Program-made: the position numbers and the translations under genes | Notes under the pieces: model-generated | What the model saw: only the letters and a program-made list of their open reading frames with translations | Databases searched by the model: none | Told to the model about the DNA's origin: nothing | Source of the DNA: JAFEDN01 sp963795715 | GTDB taxonomy: Bacteria > Pseudomonadota > Gammaproteobacteria > Coxiellales > Coxiellaceae | Reading direction: 5' to 3' | Length of the DNA: 64,000 nucleotides | Assembly (NCBI GenBank): GCA_963795715.1 | Contig: CAWCIY010000004.1 | Span: 496,001 to 560,000 of the forward strand | Part shown: one piece after another, positions 48,101 to 55,973 of the stretch | How positions within the stretch are numbered: position 1 is the stretch's first letter | How the letters are laid out: each line of letters opens with the position of its first letter

Positions 48101-50788
48101 CAATAAATGAGGACTCCTTGGATTATCAACATTAAACACCAGTAACCCTGATTTATAAGAGGCAATGTAGAGAATATTATCCAATATCAATACGTTATTA
48201 AAATTCACGCCCGAGTAATTACTTAATAAATGTGGTATACTTGGCATGCTCATATCGAGGATCTCTAGCCCTCCATTGCCATTCGCCAAATATACGGTAG
48301 CACCAGATACTGCTATCTCAACGGAAGTCCCGCCTGAAGGCACCGTATAGTTTCCTATCTGCTGCGGCATACTGGGTACGCTTACATCGAAAATTAATAA
48401 ACCCGCAGTGTCATGACATATATAAAGATTATTACCCGACACGGTAAGACCTAAAACATTTCCGGGACTTGCGGCAAATTTTCTCAGTAGATGTGGAGTA
48501 TTGAGGATACTGATATTGAGAATCAACACCTCCCCGAATCCATCGGACACAAACACGGTATTACCTGATACTGCAACTCCATACCCTAATCCTCCAGTAT
48601 TATAGGTATAGTTTCCCACTAACTGCGGAGGATTTACGCTGATATTGAGAATCAATAAACCCTTATCAACCGTCACAAATGCCATGTCATTACGCAGTGC
48701 AACACCATAATCCAACCCTGAGTTAGGAGTATAATTCCCCTCTGCTTTTGGAATACTGGGCGTACTCAAATCCAGGATCAGAAAACTATCGGAGCCGGCT
48801 AGAAGGGCCCTCTGCCCCTCTATTTTGATTCTATAAGGACCCAAAATACCGGAGTTTCCTGCATAAAAAGTACCCAATAGCTGATATTGAAGAATCAACC
48901 AATCAGGCAGACTTAATTGATTGGTTTCAGTGGCGCCTAAAATCGAATATTCACCGGAAAAAACTTTGCCTAAAGAATATGAATAGAGTTGATCAACATC
49001 AATAATTTGGTCAGGAGATGAATTCTGTAAGGTAAATTGTGCGATTGCTAATATATTGGTCTCGTTATGAGCACTCACGGTGATAGATAATTGTCCATCA
49101 ATGGCGTCGGGGAGCACTCCCAATAATTGACCTTGAGTGAGGTCAAGAACCAGAATCCCTCCTGCTCCATTCGCCAAAAATATAGTGCTATCCAATACCG
49201 CAACATCATAAACCGAATTTGGCACCGCTGGATAATTTCCTAATAATCGAGGAGCAGAGGGTGTACTCACATCAAGAACTAATAGACCCGTCTCTCGATT
49301 TGCCACGAAGGCAATATTACCCAATACCTCAACCCGATATGCCGCACCCAATCCTGCGGGATAACTTCCCAATAGCCGGGGTTTACTCGGCATACTCACA
49401 TCCAGAATCAGCAGACCTCCTTCGTAATCCGCAACATAAACGGTGTTACCGGATACGAAAACCCCGTCAGCATGAGCTATGCCGGCGGTATAGTTTCCCA
49501 ACAACTGGGGAGTCGCCGGGATACTCACATCGAGGATTAATAACCCCGCAGACTGATCGGCTACAAATAAGGTATTATCCCACAGCGCTACACTTTCAAC
49601 ATAACCTGATCCGGCTGAATAATTCCCCAGCAATCGGGGCATAGTCGGGGTACTGACATCCAGAATCAGTAAGCCCCCACCATCATCTGCCAAAAATACG
49701 GTATTCCCAGAAACTGCGAGACTCAAGCCTGTACCTGGTGCGGTATAGTTCCCCAGCAATCGGGGCATGCTCGGTACACTGATATCCAGAATCAACAGAC
49801 CTGGACCAGTCGCCACAAACACTCTGTTACCAGATGCTACCACATGCAAAGCTCCCCCTCCTGAATAAACACTATAATTTCCTAATAATTTCGGCATGTC
49901 GGGTATAGTGACATCTAGAATCAATAAGCCGGCCACCCTATCCGCTACCAATACCATATTACCCGATACCTCAACGCTCCAGGCATCCGGGCTACCCGGA
50001 TAACTCCCTGTTAACTGGTATTGAAAACTCAGCCAGTCGGGCAGACTGGATTGATTGGTTTGAGTTGCGCTCAGTACCGTGTAATTTCCTGAAAAAACTC
50101 CATTTAAAGAATAGGAGTACGAACGACCAATACTGATTCTCTGATCGGGAGGATTTTGTACCATTACCTGACTTCCCGACTGCTGTAACAAACGCCGTTG
50201 AGTCGCTTTGATCTCCGATAGAGTCATTTCTATTGACTCTGAGTGATCTTCTTCTGGTAACGGTGTTGAATCAGCAAGAAGTTCTTGCTGCAAAGCGGCT
50301 GTCCATTCAGACAATTCAGCCAATTGACGCTGACGGGTTGTAGCTATCTGCGCGTACTTCTCTGCTAACGCTTCACTACTCGAACCAAAAAAATCCTGCA
50401 CACCATGCCAGAACCATTGAGTCCAATCAGAGACAAAACCATTTCCGCTTTTCGCTTCCTGTTTTGCCTGCGTTTCATAGATTGCTTGCTGTTTTTTAGC
50501 ATAATCATATTCCGATTTTAAATCGGCTTCAGCTTCATACAGCAAAGTCAGCAATTGATTACCGCTAGAAGCATCAGGATGCAAAGTGTGATTTTCAAAA
50601 GCTTCTTTTAAACGCCCTTGTTTATCTTGCGCTTTCGACTCGGCTTCGTTGACCGCTTGACCAGGATCACGCCACCCCTGACGGGCCATTAATACAGAAA
50701 GGATATTTGCTGATTGATTCAAAGAAGAAAGTGAATCCGTTGAGTTTAAAACATCAACCCTTGATATGTTTAAATCCATTTTCATCAT
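45131..50788 (-). CDS. Giant LVIVD-propeller protein with nested Ig/cadherin-like domains and membrane anchor
   Basis: About 1885 residues. 1-205: helical N-terminal region (WRDPGQAV, WTQWFWHGVQDFFG). Three composite units follow, each an He_PIG/dystroglycan-type domain opened between its LPDWL-like strand and its closing strands (LTGIPPN...ITVTA) by a propeller of exactly seven LVIVD blades (about 265-580, 640-935, 1030-1335). Three plain He_PIG domains come next (about 1370-1685; LPGWLSFN, LPNWLSFN, LLGWLIFN). A membrane helix near 1695-1715 (LAIQILAPLVSAFTTLYTIY), a basic stretch, another Ig-like region with MPDWMKYD, and a Ser/Thr-rich tail close it. No signal peptide. The gene follows a second secB copy by 40 bp. 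It probably acts as an adhesin or receptor mimic; this is inference. Confidence 0.9.
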   Translation of the reverse strand: MMKMDLNISRVDVLNSTDSLSSLNQSANILSVLMARQGWRDPGQAVNEAESKAQDKQGRLKEAFENHTLHPDASSGNQLLTLLYEAEADLKSEYDYAKKQQAIYETQAKQEAKSGNGFVSDWTQWFWHGVQDFFGSSSEALAEKYAQIATTRQRQLAELSEWTAALQQELLADSTPLPEEDHSESIEMTLSEIKATQRRLLQQSGSQVMVQNPPDQRISIGRSYSYSLNGVFSGNYTVLSATQTNQSSLPDWLSFQYQLTGSYPGSPDAWSVEVSGNMVLVADRVAGLLILDVTIPDMPKLLGNYSVYSGGGALHVVASGNRVFVATGPGLLILDISVPSMPRLLGNYTAPGTGLSLAVSGNTVFLADDGGGLLILDVSTPTMPRLLGNYSAGSGYVESVALWDNTLFVADQSAGLLILDVSIPATPQLLGNYTAGIAHADGVFVSGNTVYVADYEGGLLILDVSMPSKPRLLGSYPAGLGAAYRVEVLGNIAFVANRETGLLVLDVSTPSAPRLLGNYPAVPNSVYDVAVLDSTIFLANGAGGILVLDLTQGQLLGVLPDAIDGQLSITVSAHNETNILAIAQFTLQNSSPDQIIDVDQLYSYSLGKVFSGEYSILGATETNQLSLPDWLILQYQLLGTFYAGNSGILGPYRIKIEGQRALLAGSDSFLILDLSTPSIPKAEGNYTPNSGLDYGVALRNDMAFVTVDKGLLILNISVNPPQLVGNYTYNTGGLGYGVAVSGNTVFVSDGFGEVLILNISILNTPHLLRKFAASPGNVLGLTVSGNNLYICHDTAGLLIFDVSVPSMPQQIGNYTVPSGGTSVEIAVSGATVYLANGNGGLEILDMSMPSIPHLLSNYSGVNFNNVLILDNILYIASYKSGLLVFNVDNPRSPHLLGGYPIESNYAYEVAVLNNIAYIVTGEGGLLLVDLAQGQLTGIPPNSVGEQFSITVTAYNFTNPVATAQFTLILDNPPSHIEDTVSDQSLFPGNTLSLSFDSQSLFVNPTQSFLKLSLSMGTQELPSWLQLTLAPHLVATYPAGSGASVAVSGNTVFVVNENKDLLVIDVSTLSMPQLASQYALEFGTGDIGSQVMVSNNLLFLADIDALLIFNISTPNMPRLIGNYSSSARGLTISGNILYVADNNVSLLILNMSEPGRPQLLGKYIGESSGDAYNVAISGSTIYVADYYNGLLIIDVSIPNAPQLLGNYNPATAVIYDVKVSAFDNNILFVADGDVGLLILDVSTPGTPLLLSTYPAGSGYAINLAVRGNTVFVADYHGGVLILDTTIPSRPQLLGSYPSGSGDTNAITVSDNIIYLVANNEAGLLILEANLWQLTANPQTEDVGNYPIQLVGTDELGGSISLSFTIRVEGPPQIHGRIPLQYAQVGQTFNYFISQGLFTDPNFNPISFSAYQSNGQSLPGWLSFNSVSAALIGVPQINDQGTLNLTISANDHVSGITNTTFLLFVGNRIPQPPTLRQGRLFNFPIPLNTFNVGDGITWQYSANQSNGSRLPNWLSFNTSTLEFSGIPPLSVTGIVSVNVIAEDSYNSTIMAPLEFVVVVNSALQINPISDQSATVGDNFNFFVPTETFLNQNGYPLTYAALQTSGDVLLGWLIFNNDSSAPSFSGTPGRGDTNFYAVRELEIELNAFDGFINGSTVFRINVGGTSWGQLAIQILAPLVSAFTTLYTIYQLRALCLNRCFKERYQKVSKDYVSEEFMVGQHFHLNLKTPAENIERVEVKLPAKQASSQCFQFFQLPRSLPGGAMMPDWMKYDSYTNTLSTREPIPVSVAGKTLVVQISGKEGIILEQFGLFIQSDLEDKLIDVSSPTPIEGQTGVEMTTLLSLNQNSNTGTSSSQTTRNPSSLGVDSPLMRGERTLTSSSPLSQVTLN
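46800..50010 (-). repeat. Three blocks of seven ~130-bp LVIVD coding repeats
   Basis: Blocks lie at about 49140-50005, 48000-48870 and 46800-47690. Each repeat encodes one blade with core GLLILDVS.P..P.LLGNY and a V.V.GNTVFVAD strand. Units are diverged at DNA level, so this is protein repetition rather than recent tandem duplication. Confidence 0.88.
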
Positions 50789-51488
50789 CAAGCTCCTTTT
50801 TTACATGAGGGAATAAATCAGTAGTAAGTTATTGAACAGTCTCTGCTTCAATCCGTGTGGGTTGAGACGTATTTTGAGCGTTCTGCTCTCGTTGCCTTCT
50901 GGCTTGTTCAAAATCAATGGGCGGTAAAGTAATGGGTAAAAATCCGGCATTCCAACTTAAATCCGCCACGACTTTTCGCGCATAAGGATGCAAAATTCCC
51001 GGGCAATATCCTTCCAATAAAAATTGACGTTGTTCCGCCGTACATTCTTTGATTCGAAAAATACCGGCTTGTTGCACTTCGCAGCGCAATGCGGTTTGTT
51101 GCTGAATTTTTAGCGTAATATGAAACCCTAATGTCACTTCATAACGATGATCGCCCAATTCCCGGGAATCAATTTTCATTTCCACTTGGGTTTCGGGTTT
51201 ATTATCTTTATCCATTTGCAGTTGAAAAATATTTGGAGCATTCGGTGTTTGGGTAGATTGCTGCTTGATATAGAAACGCTCAATCTCAAATTGAACGGGT
51301 TTATTTTCCTGCTCCAGACCGATACTGGGTTTTTCCATAAAAAAATCTCCATGAAATTGAAATTTCCCTATGTTCCAATATCTTTATAAGTCTTGTAAAG
51401 CATATTTTTCTTAAGAAACACTTAAGCCTTTCTCTAATGTCGCTCTATTGCATTGTTAATTAATGAATTGATTATCTACAAAATAAAT
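50510..51488. repeat. Segmental duplication, copy B (partner 2490-3468)
   Basis: Same content and order as copy A. Past 51488 the sequence differs from copy A for ~160 bp, then homology to 4325 onward resumes near 51645 (immunity and hydrolase remnants), showing that the original duplicated block was longer and that the FUSC segment is present only in copy A. Confidence 0.93.
50829..51338 (-). CDS. secB: SecB-like export chaperone, copy 2
   Basis: The encoded 169 residues are identical to those of copy 1 at 2809-3318. The genes differ at four bases (copy 1 positions 3013, 3112, 3175, 3214), all at third codon positions. Ribosome site and spacing to the LVIVD gene are the same as in copy 1. 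It is followed by its own LVIVD giant, which supports a dedicated chaperone-substrate pairing. Confidence 0.93.
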   Translation of the reverse strand: MEKPSIGLEQENKPVQFEIERFYIKQQSTQTPNAPNIFQLQMDKDNKPETQVEMKIDSRELGDHRYEVTLGFHITLKIQQQTALRCEVQQAGIFRIKECTAEQRQFLLEGYCPGILHPYARKVVADLSWNAGFLPITLPPIDFEQARRQREQNAQNTSQPTRIEAETVQ

Positions 51489-51685
51489 AGGTTTACCTCC
51501 TTAGTACGAAACCTATTGTATCAAAAAAGTAAACATAGAGACATAAGAAGTATTTTTATATAGATTCACTCTACAATAAATTGATAACTTTCTTTAAGAT
51601 TATAATATTTTTTTCAGATTTTTTGATAGGCATTTGGCTCATCAGTAGAATTCTATTCATTCAACCGCAATGGCTCAATAACTTT

Positions 51686-51844
51686 CTATAGCTGATAATT
51701 TTCAGCATAAATATACCCTGAATTTTGACAATTACAGATATGCAACAGTTTAGCATCCACCCCACCCACATTAAAAGAACCCTCATCAGCAGCATTAGCT
51801 GAAATAAAAATAAGTAATAGTGCCGAAGAAACGAATAATTTCAT
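51686..51844 (-). pseudogene. Deleted paralogue of the candidate immunity protein
   Basis: 52 codons with a signal peptide (MKLFVSSALLLLIFISANA) and the GVDAKLLHICN / GYIYAEN segments seen in the 4341-4928 gene (GMDAKLLHISN / GYLYAEN). About 390 bp of the middle are missing, and homology resumes beyond the stop at the 3' end (near 51650-51685). Its ATG overlaps the hydrolase stop (ATGA), as in the intact pair. Confidence 0.85.
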
Positions 51845-52464
51845 TGGTTTGCCCCCGCCGCTCTCTCCACTTTAGCCGGAATAGCATAGAACTTAAAATC
51901 GTGTTCATGTATTCCAGGAATTAGAACTCGATATTGCTCTGGATTTTTTAAAGGAGCCAAAAAGCTAGGAACTTTATCATACATGGAACGAGGACTATAG
52001 TAGTAATTGGCTGGAGTAATGGTTTGACCGTTATAAATATTCTTCAAAGTTGCTTCCATGTGATCGAGTAAAGTTCTCTCCCTTTTGTTCATTGCTTCCT
52101 GATTATTTATTTTTTGTTGATTTAATGCAGCCCATGCTTTTAGAAATTGTTGATGCCTTCTAATATGGTGATTGTTAAAATTCACATGATTCCAGTCGAT
52201 TTTTTTAGGGTCGGTAAAAGCATCAAATCCGGTATGTTTAATAATCTGATCGGAAGTAAGATAGTGATGCCAAATTCCCTTATGAATACGATTCATAATC
52301 ACTGAGCCCACTGCTTTCCAAGCCGTCCTACTTCCATGTTGTACTCCAGCCGTTTCGCCGTATACTGTCGCGACAAACAGATAAAATCCCTCCGGAATTT
52401 TAGCTAAAATTTTTCTTCGAATATAAGTTGCAGGATTGGCTCGACAACCCACTTGCGCTCGCAC
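51841..52464 (-). pseudogene. Orphan SleB-like hydrolase domain (5'-truncated paralogue)
   Basis: 207 residues matching residues ~143-349 of the Hcp-hydrolase at 4925-5974, with the YGETAG catalytic segment, AWKAVGSVIMNRI and YYYSPRSM intact. The Hcp part is missing: homology ends at RAQVGC and the frame meets a stop ~30 bases upstream. The only start is a GTG with no ribosome site, so translation is doubtful. If made, it would be a toxin domain without delivery module and with a broken immunity gene. Confidence 0.8.
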
Positions 52465-52676
52465 CCTAATAGGCGTTCTGCGTTTGTAAATTCACACCCC
52501 TGAACAGTTACCAAAAAGGACAAGCGGGACAAGAAGAACCTTGCGGTGGTTAACATGCCCCCGGATTTGGGGAAGAGCCGGATTACTTTTAGTATGAACA
52601 AACATTAGATCAGCCATGTGCGCTCACGGTTTAAGGATTCGCGAACCCCATTCCCCATGAAGTTTTTGATTATACT
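52465..52676. other. Short junction DNA, nothing recognised
   Basis: Higher-GC DNA between the truncated hydrolase and the next gene. Short minus-strand frames show no motif; it may be IS debris brought in by the recombination that removed the Hcp domain. Confidence 0.3.
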
Positions 52677-53654
52677 TTAGTAAGTAAATGATTTTCCAAA
52701 TTGAACAGCTTTGTGTTGCTCAATGGCTGATTCTGGGCAAGCCCCTGCCTTCACTAATTTGGTTAATACCCCGTCAATAGATTCACTATCAAAAAGAAAT
52801 AAATTAGATTCTGTAGGGTCTACCGGGGAAAAAAGAAGGGGAGTGTACTTCTTAAAACCAGGGAGCAGAAAAAGATATTTGCTGGCATCACGTTCGGTAT
52901 TAAATTTAATCAGCCATTCATGGGTTGCAGGCACTCTTTTCTCTTCCAGTTCGTAGTATTTTTCGGGTTTGGTTCGATATTCGATATAAGCTATTGAGGA
53001 CTTAGAATCAGTAAACGTCGTCCTACAAATATCTTCCTGGTCATCACAACGATAATCTGAATGCCGATAGTGCGCTTTTACTGTTCTACAAGATTTGCCT
53101 ACTGTGGTTGTCGCCTTAACTTCAAGGAGTTCTCTATCATTAAATCTCGTCAAACGCTTATACATACTTCTGAGATCTTTATCCTCTTCAGGATTTTTTT
53201 CCATTCTTTTTAATTGTTCATCTCTCTTAATTTTAAGAGTAGTTTTGGTTAAGTCCGCTAGTATATCATCAAGAGCGAATGAACTTGTTTTTAAATTTTT
53301 ATCTGGGCATTTCTGCTCCGTGCTGTTTCTTTCAGCGGATTTTTTTGGACTATTTCTTAGAGCAAACAGCTTCTCTCTTAAGTGCTTAATTTTCGGCTCA
53401 TATTCTTCTATAACATTAAATAAGCTGGCCAATTTTTCTGAACTGGCCATGCTATTAATCAAGATACTGTTAGATTCAATTTTGATATTTCCTAAATTAC
53501 CTTCATCAAATTCTTTTAGTTTGCTACAGGAAGTGAAATCCCCATGAAATTTCAAAATATTTAAACCCCATTCTCTGTTAAATGTGATTCTTATTATAAT
53601 TCTACCGTCAATAATATATTCGGTAACTTTATTTTTTTCTATTTCACGAAACAT
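52677..53654 (-). CDS. Protein of unknown function
   Basis: 325 residues, charged, with a predicted helical middle (about 70-170, Lys/Glu-rich) and a C-terminal part with several cysteines and aromatic residues (HYRHSDYRCDDQEDIC). No signal peptide, no membrane segment, no family recognised. AGGAT lies upstream of the ATG. Low GC, like the effector-type genes around it. Confidence 0.6.
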   Translation of the reverse strand: MFREIEKNKVTEYIIDGRIIIRITFNREWGLNILKFHGDFTSCSKLKEFDEGNLGNIKIESNSILINSMASSEKLASLFNVIEEYEPKIKHLREKLFALRNSPKKSAERNSTEQKCPDKNLKTSSFALDDILADLTKTTLKIKRDEQLKRMEKNPEEDKDLRSMYKRLTRFNDRELLEVKATTTVGKSCRTVKAHYRHSDYRCDDQEDICRTTFTDSKSSIAYIEYRTKPEKYYELEEKRVPATHEWLIKFNTERDASKYLFLLPGFKKYTPLLFSPVDPTESNLFLFDSESIDGVLTKLVKAGACPESAIEQHKAVQFGKSFTY

Positions 53655-53996
53655 AATGATTTTATCCTGTAATGTTAATTTCTAATTATTAGACAACAAC
53701 TGCAACCCCCATTTAATGCATTGCGATTCAGAAATCCATTTTAATAAATAGTTAACCGCTTCTCAACTTAGCAACGAGGCAAAATTACTCTTATTTTGGC
53801 TAATTCATGGCAATTACATGTGCCGTGGCTGATACATAAAATATACTCCCTGTGAGTCATGAGCATAGACCAAACAATTTTTAATCAAAAGTTCTCTTTA
53901 GCAGGAGGCATAAAGAGGAATAAACCTGATCCTCATACAGCCAACCAAGGAACAATTTCCTGTTGTAAGGCAACGGTTAAGATAGAAAATTTCAAG
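53655..53996. other. Intergenic stretch, nothing supported
   Basis: About 340 AT-rich bases. Includes the promoter side of the previous gene; no gene, hairpin or repeat found. Confidence 0.35.
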
Positions 53997-54361
53997 CTAT
54001 ACCCTCTTGACCTTCTCTAAGGGATCAGCGGATTCTTTTTTCAAGTGAGGCTCGAGCAGCACATAATGGGTGCGGTATGCGATTTCAATATCCAACCTAC
54101 CTGTTTTACTAAAACGAAGCGGTTGGCTACCGTGCTGATATACTGTCACACGCGGTTTTAATTTCGAGTGAATCACCCAGGACTGAAATGCCTGCATCTC
54201 CTTGGATATTTTACTCAGATTCGTAGTGATCACTCCTTCCAGATAAGGAATTCTCCCTCTCTTCCAATCTGCCAACTTATCGAGGGTCAGAGCCAACCGA
54301 TCTCCAAAAACAAATCCACGACACTAACATAGCCTTGTTGAGATACAATCTTTCCTGCCAT
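53997..54361 (-). pseudogene. Small conserved protein with N-terminal frameshift
   Basis: The ATG at 54361 opens MAGKIVSQQGYVSVVDLFLE and then IGW, and a one-base shift near 54292 leads into DKLADWKRGRIPYLEGVITT and the rest, ending at 53997 (~120 residues in all). It feels like a small protein common on mobile DNA of such bacteria, but I cannot name the family. The frameshift suggests a pseudogene. Its start is 11 bp from the KfrA-like frame, divergent. Confidence 0.5.
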
Positions 54362-54372
54362 ACCAGCAGAGC

Positions 54373-54939
54373 GTGACTGTCCGTGCCGTTATAGCTAAGA
54401 CCGGTGGGTCGCCTGGCGGTCTCTCGAAATTCATACAAACCTGGCGCAGTGAGCAGGAGAATATCGCCTTAGCTGCCGTTGATGAGGAATTATCCTCCCA
54501 AGAAAAACAAGCCATCCTGGCCGAATCCGCGCGCAAAACCACCCTCGTGAAACAACAACTATCCGGTAAGATAACTGCATTGGAGCAACACCTGGCTGAA
54601 ATGGGAGAACTGCTACTGAAAACAGAACTGGAAAAAGACCGATTAATCTTAGAACTACAGAAAGCTCAGCAGCAAATCATTGAACAAGATAAACGACAGG
54701 CTATTGCTGACCAACGTCTGCTAGACGCTCAGGCTCGCCGCCAAGAACTGGAGAGACTTTATAGAGAATCTGCTCTGGCGCATGAACGTGCTCATACCGA
54801 AAAATTAATGATTCAAAAACAAAATGAAGCCCTGGAAAAACGGATGGATTATTTAGAAAATAACCGTCGTGAACAGCCATCCCATCCTCCGCAGCCCAAA
54901 GTTAAAACAGGTACAAAAAAGGTCACTCAAAACGCTTAA
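54373..54939 (+). CDS. KfrA-like plasmid/mobile-element DNA-binding protein, N-terminally short
   Basis: 188 residues. The first 28 (VTVRAVIAKTGGSPGGLSKF then IQTWR) match the end of the KfrA N-terminal helix-turn-helix domain. A long coiled coil follows (about 30-165), as in KfrA proteins, which bind plasmid DNA and support segregation. The domain lacks its first ~30 residues; the frame is open upstream to 54328 without an ATG, and GTG at 54373 is the best start. It suggests plasmid or integrative-element ancestry for this part. Confidence 0.7.
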   Translation: MTVRAVIAKTGGSPGGLSKFIQTWRSEQENIALAAVDEELSSQEKQAILAESARKTTLVKQQLSGKITALEQHLAEMGELLLKTELEKDRLILELQKAQQQIIEQDKRQAIADQRLLDAQARRQELERLYRESALAHERAHTEKLMIQKQNEALEKRMDYLENNRREQPSHPPQPKVKTGTKKVTQNA

Positions 54940-54972
54940 TCATCGCACCCTTTAAAAGGAGCAGAAACTATT

Positions 54973-55000
54973 TTGACTTTTTTAATCAATTCGGTACAAT
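54973..55000 (+). promoter_or_regulatory. Sigma-70-type promoter of the second fis paralogue
   Basis: TTGACT (54973-54978), a 16-base spacer and TACAAT (54995-55000), 69 bases before the fis ATG. Good match to consensus. Confidence 0.55.
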
Positions 55001-55069
55001 AATCGACATTTCTGTTACAGTCCCAAATAGAAATAGGTTAATAAGCATTTCTTGAGTTGGAGGAGATTT

Positions 55070-55387
55070 ATGAACCAACCTTTGTCACCCCTAGTTGGGC
55101 ACGATACGGATATCATTGCGCCAGATGTTAATTCTGCTGATTTGGTATCATCAAAATCCGGTACATTGCGTGAAGCCGTTCGGGCGACGGTCAAAGAATA
55201 TTTTTTAAAACTGGATGGCGCAATGCCTAATAATTTCTATGAACTTTTTCTCGCTGAAGTCGAATTGCCGTTATTAGAAATAGTGCTGCAATATTGCCAG
55301 GATAACCAGAGCACCGCTGCCAAGTTGCTCAATATCAGTCGCGGTACTTTACGCAAAAATTTGATTTTCTTATTGGCGGTAAATTGA
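55070..55387 (+). pseudogene. fis: Fis-family protein, second copy, C-terminus cut
   Basis: Start at 55070 with GGAGGAG upstream. LREAVRATVKEYFLKLDG, FYELFLAEVELPLLEIVLQY and NQSTAAKLLNISRGTLRKN are Fis, about 75% like the copy at 14064. The last ~8 residues are not Fis (LIFLLAVN). The break is in the recognition helix, a few codons beyond that of the other copy. The 3' DNA belongs to a gene on the other strand whose end is also lost here. Confidence 0.82.
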
Positions 55388-55836
55388 GTGTATTCCTGCG
55401 GATGATTTTCTTTCAATTCGTTCACAATATCTTCTTTCAAGTGCGCCTTATAATCCTGGCAGATCACCTGCAAGGTCTGCTTTTGCCGAGCTTGCGGCAA
55501 GATGTTGAGTAATACTTGGCGAACAGTCTGGCCCTTATGATCGGGCTGCCAGTCTTCAATGGCTGAAAATACGGCATTGAATTGCTGAGTATTCGCTAAA
55601 TTCACCCGCGCCAGTTCCGCGGTGACTCGTGCGGCAATGGCCGCTCTCTGCACATCACTCGGCTTTCCAGAAATCGCTGCTGAATAATGTTCGGCTTCCC
55701 GTGAAGCTTGGTCATACAACAAGGCGGCATGACGATTGAGCCGCTGGAGCCGATCGGGTTTAGAATCTCCTAATTCCGGTTTGGCTTTGGTTTGAAGTAG
55801 TAAGTGAATTAAGTTCACATTTTGAAATTGACGCAT
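55237..55836 (-). CDS. Protein of unknown function, C-terminus fused to antisense fis
   Basis: 199 residues as read. The first ~150 form a helical protein (ALLYDQASREAEHYSAAI, RAAIAARVTAELARVN) with no recognised family; codons beyond about 55384 are simply the reverse of the fis gene, so the native end is missing. Located next to a recombinase, it may be a mobile-element gene. Confidence 0.5.
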   Translation of the reverse strand: MRQFQNVNLIHLLLQTKAKPELGDSKPDRLQRLNRHAALLYDQASREAEHYSAAISGKPSDVQRAAIAARVTAELARVNLANTQQFNAVFSAIEDWQPDHKGQTVRQVLLNILPQARQKQTLQVICQDYKAHLKEDIVNELKENHPQEYTQFTANKKIKFLRKVPRLILSNLAAVLWLSWQYCSTISNNGNSTSARKSS

Positions 55837-55973
55837 GGTTTTTCTCCTTCATTTTTGTTTTGCGTTGGCGCAAGAGCGTTTTTTGATTTCGCCGACTTTG
55901 CGCGTCCTTTTATCGACATTTGTCAATAAATTCTTTTTTAAAAAAATAAAAAAATTAAAAATTCCGTTAATTG

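Noticed and set aside
46800..50010. Regularly spaced ~130-bp repeats that might suggest a satellite or CRISPR array
   Set aside because: The repeats are degenerate at the DNA level, keep reading frame and encode LVIVD blades; no uniform repeat/spacer pattern.
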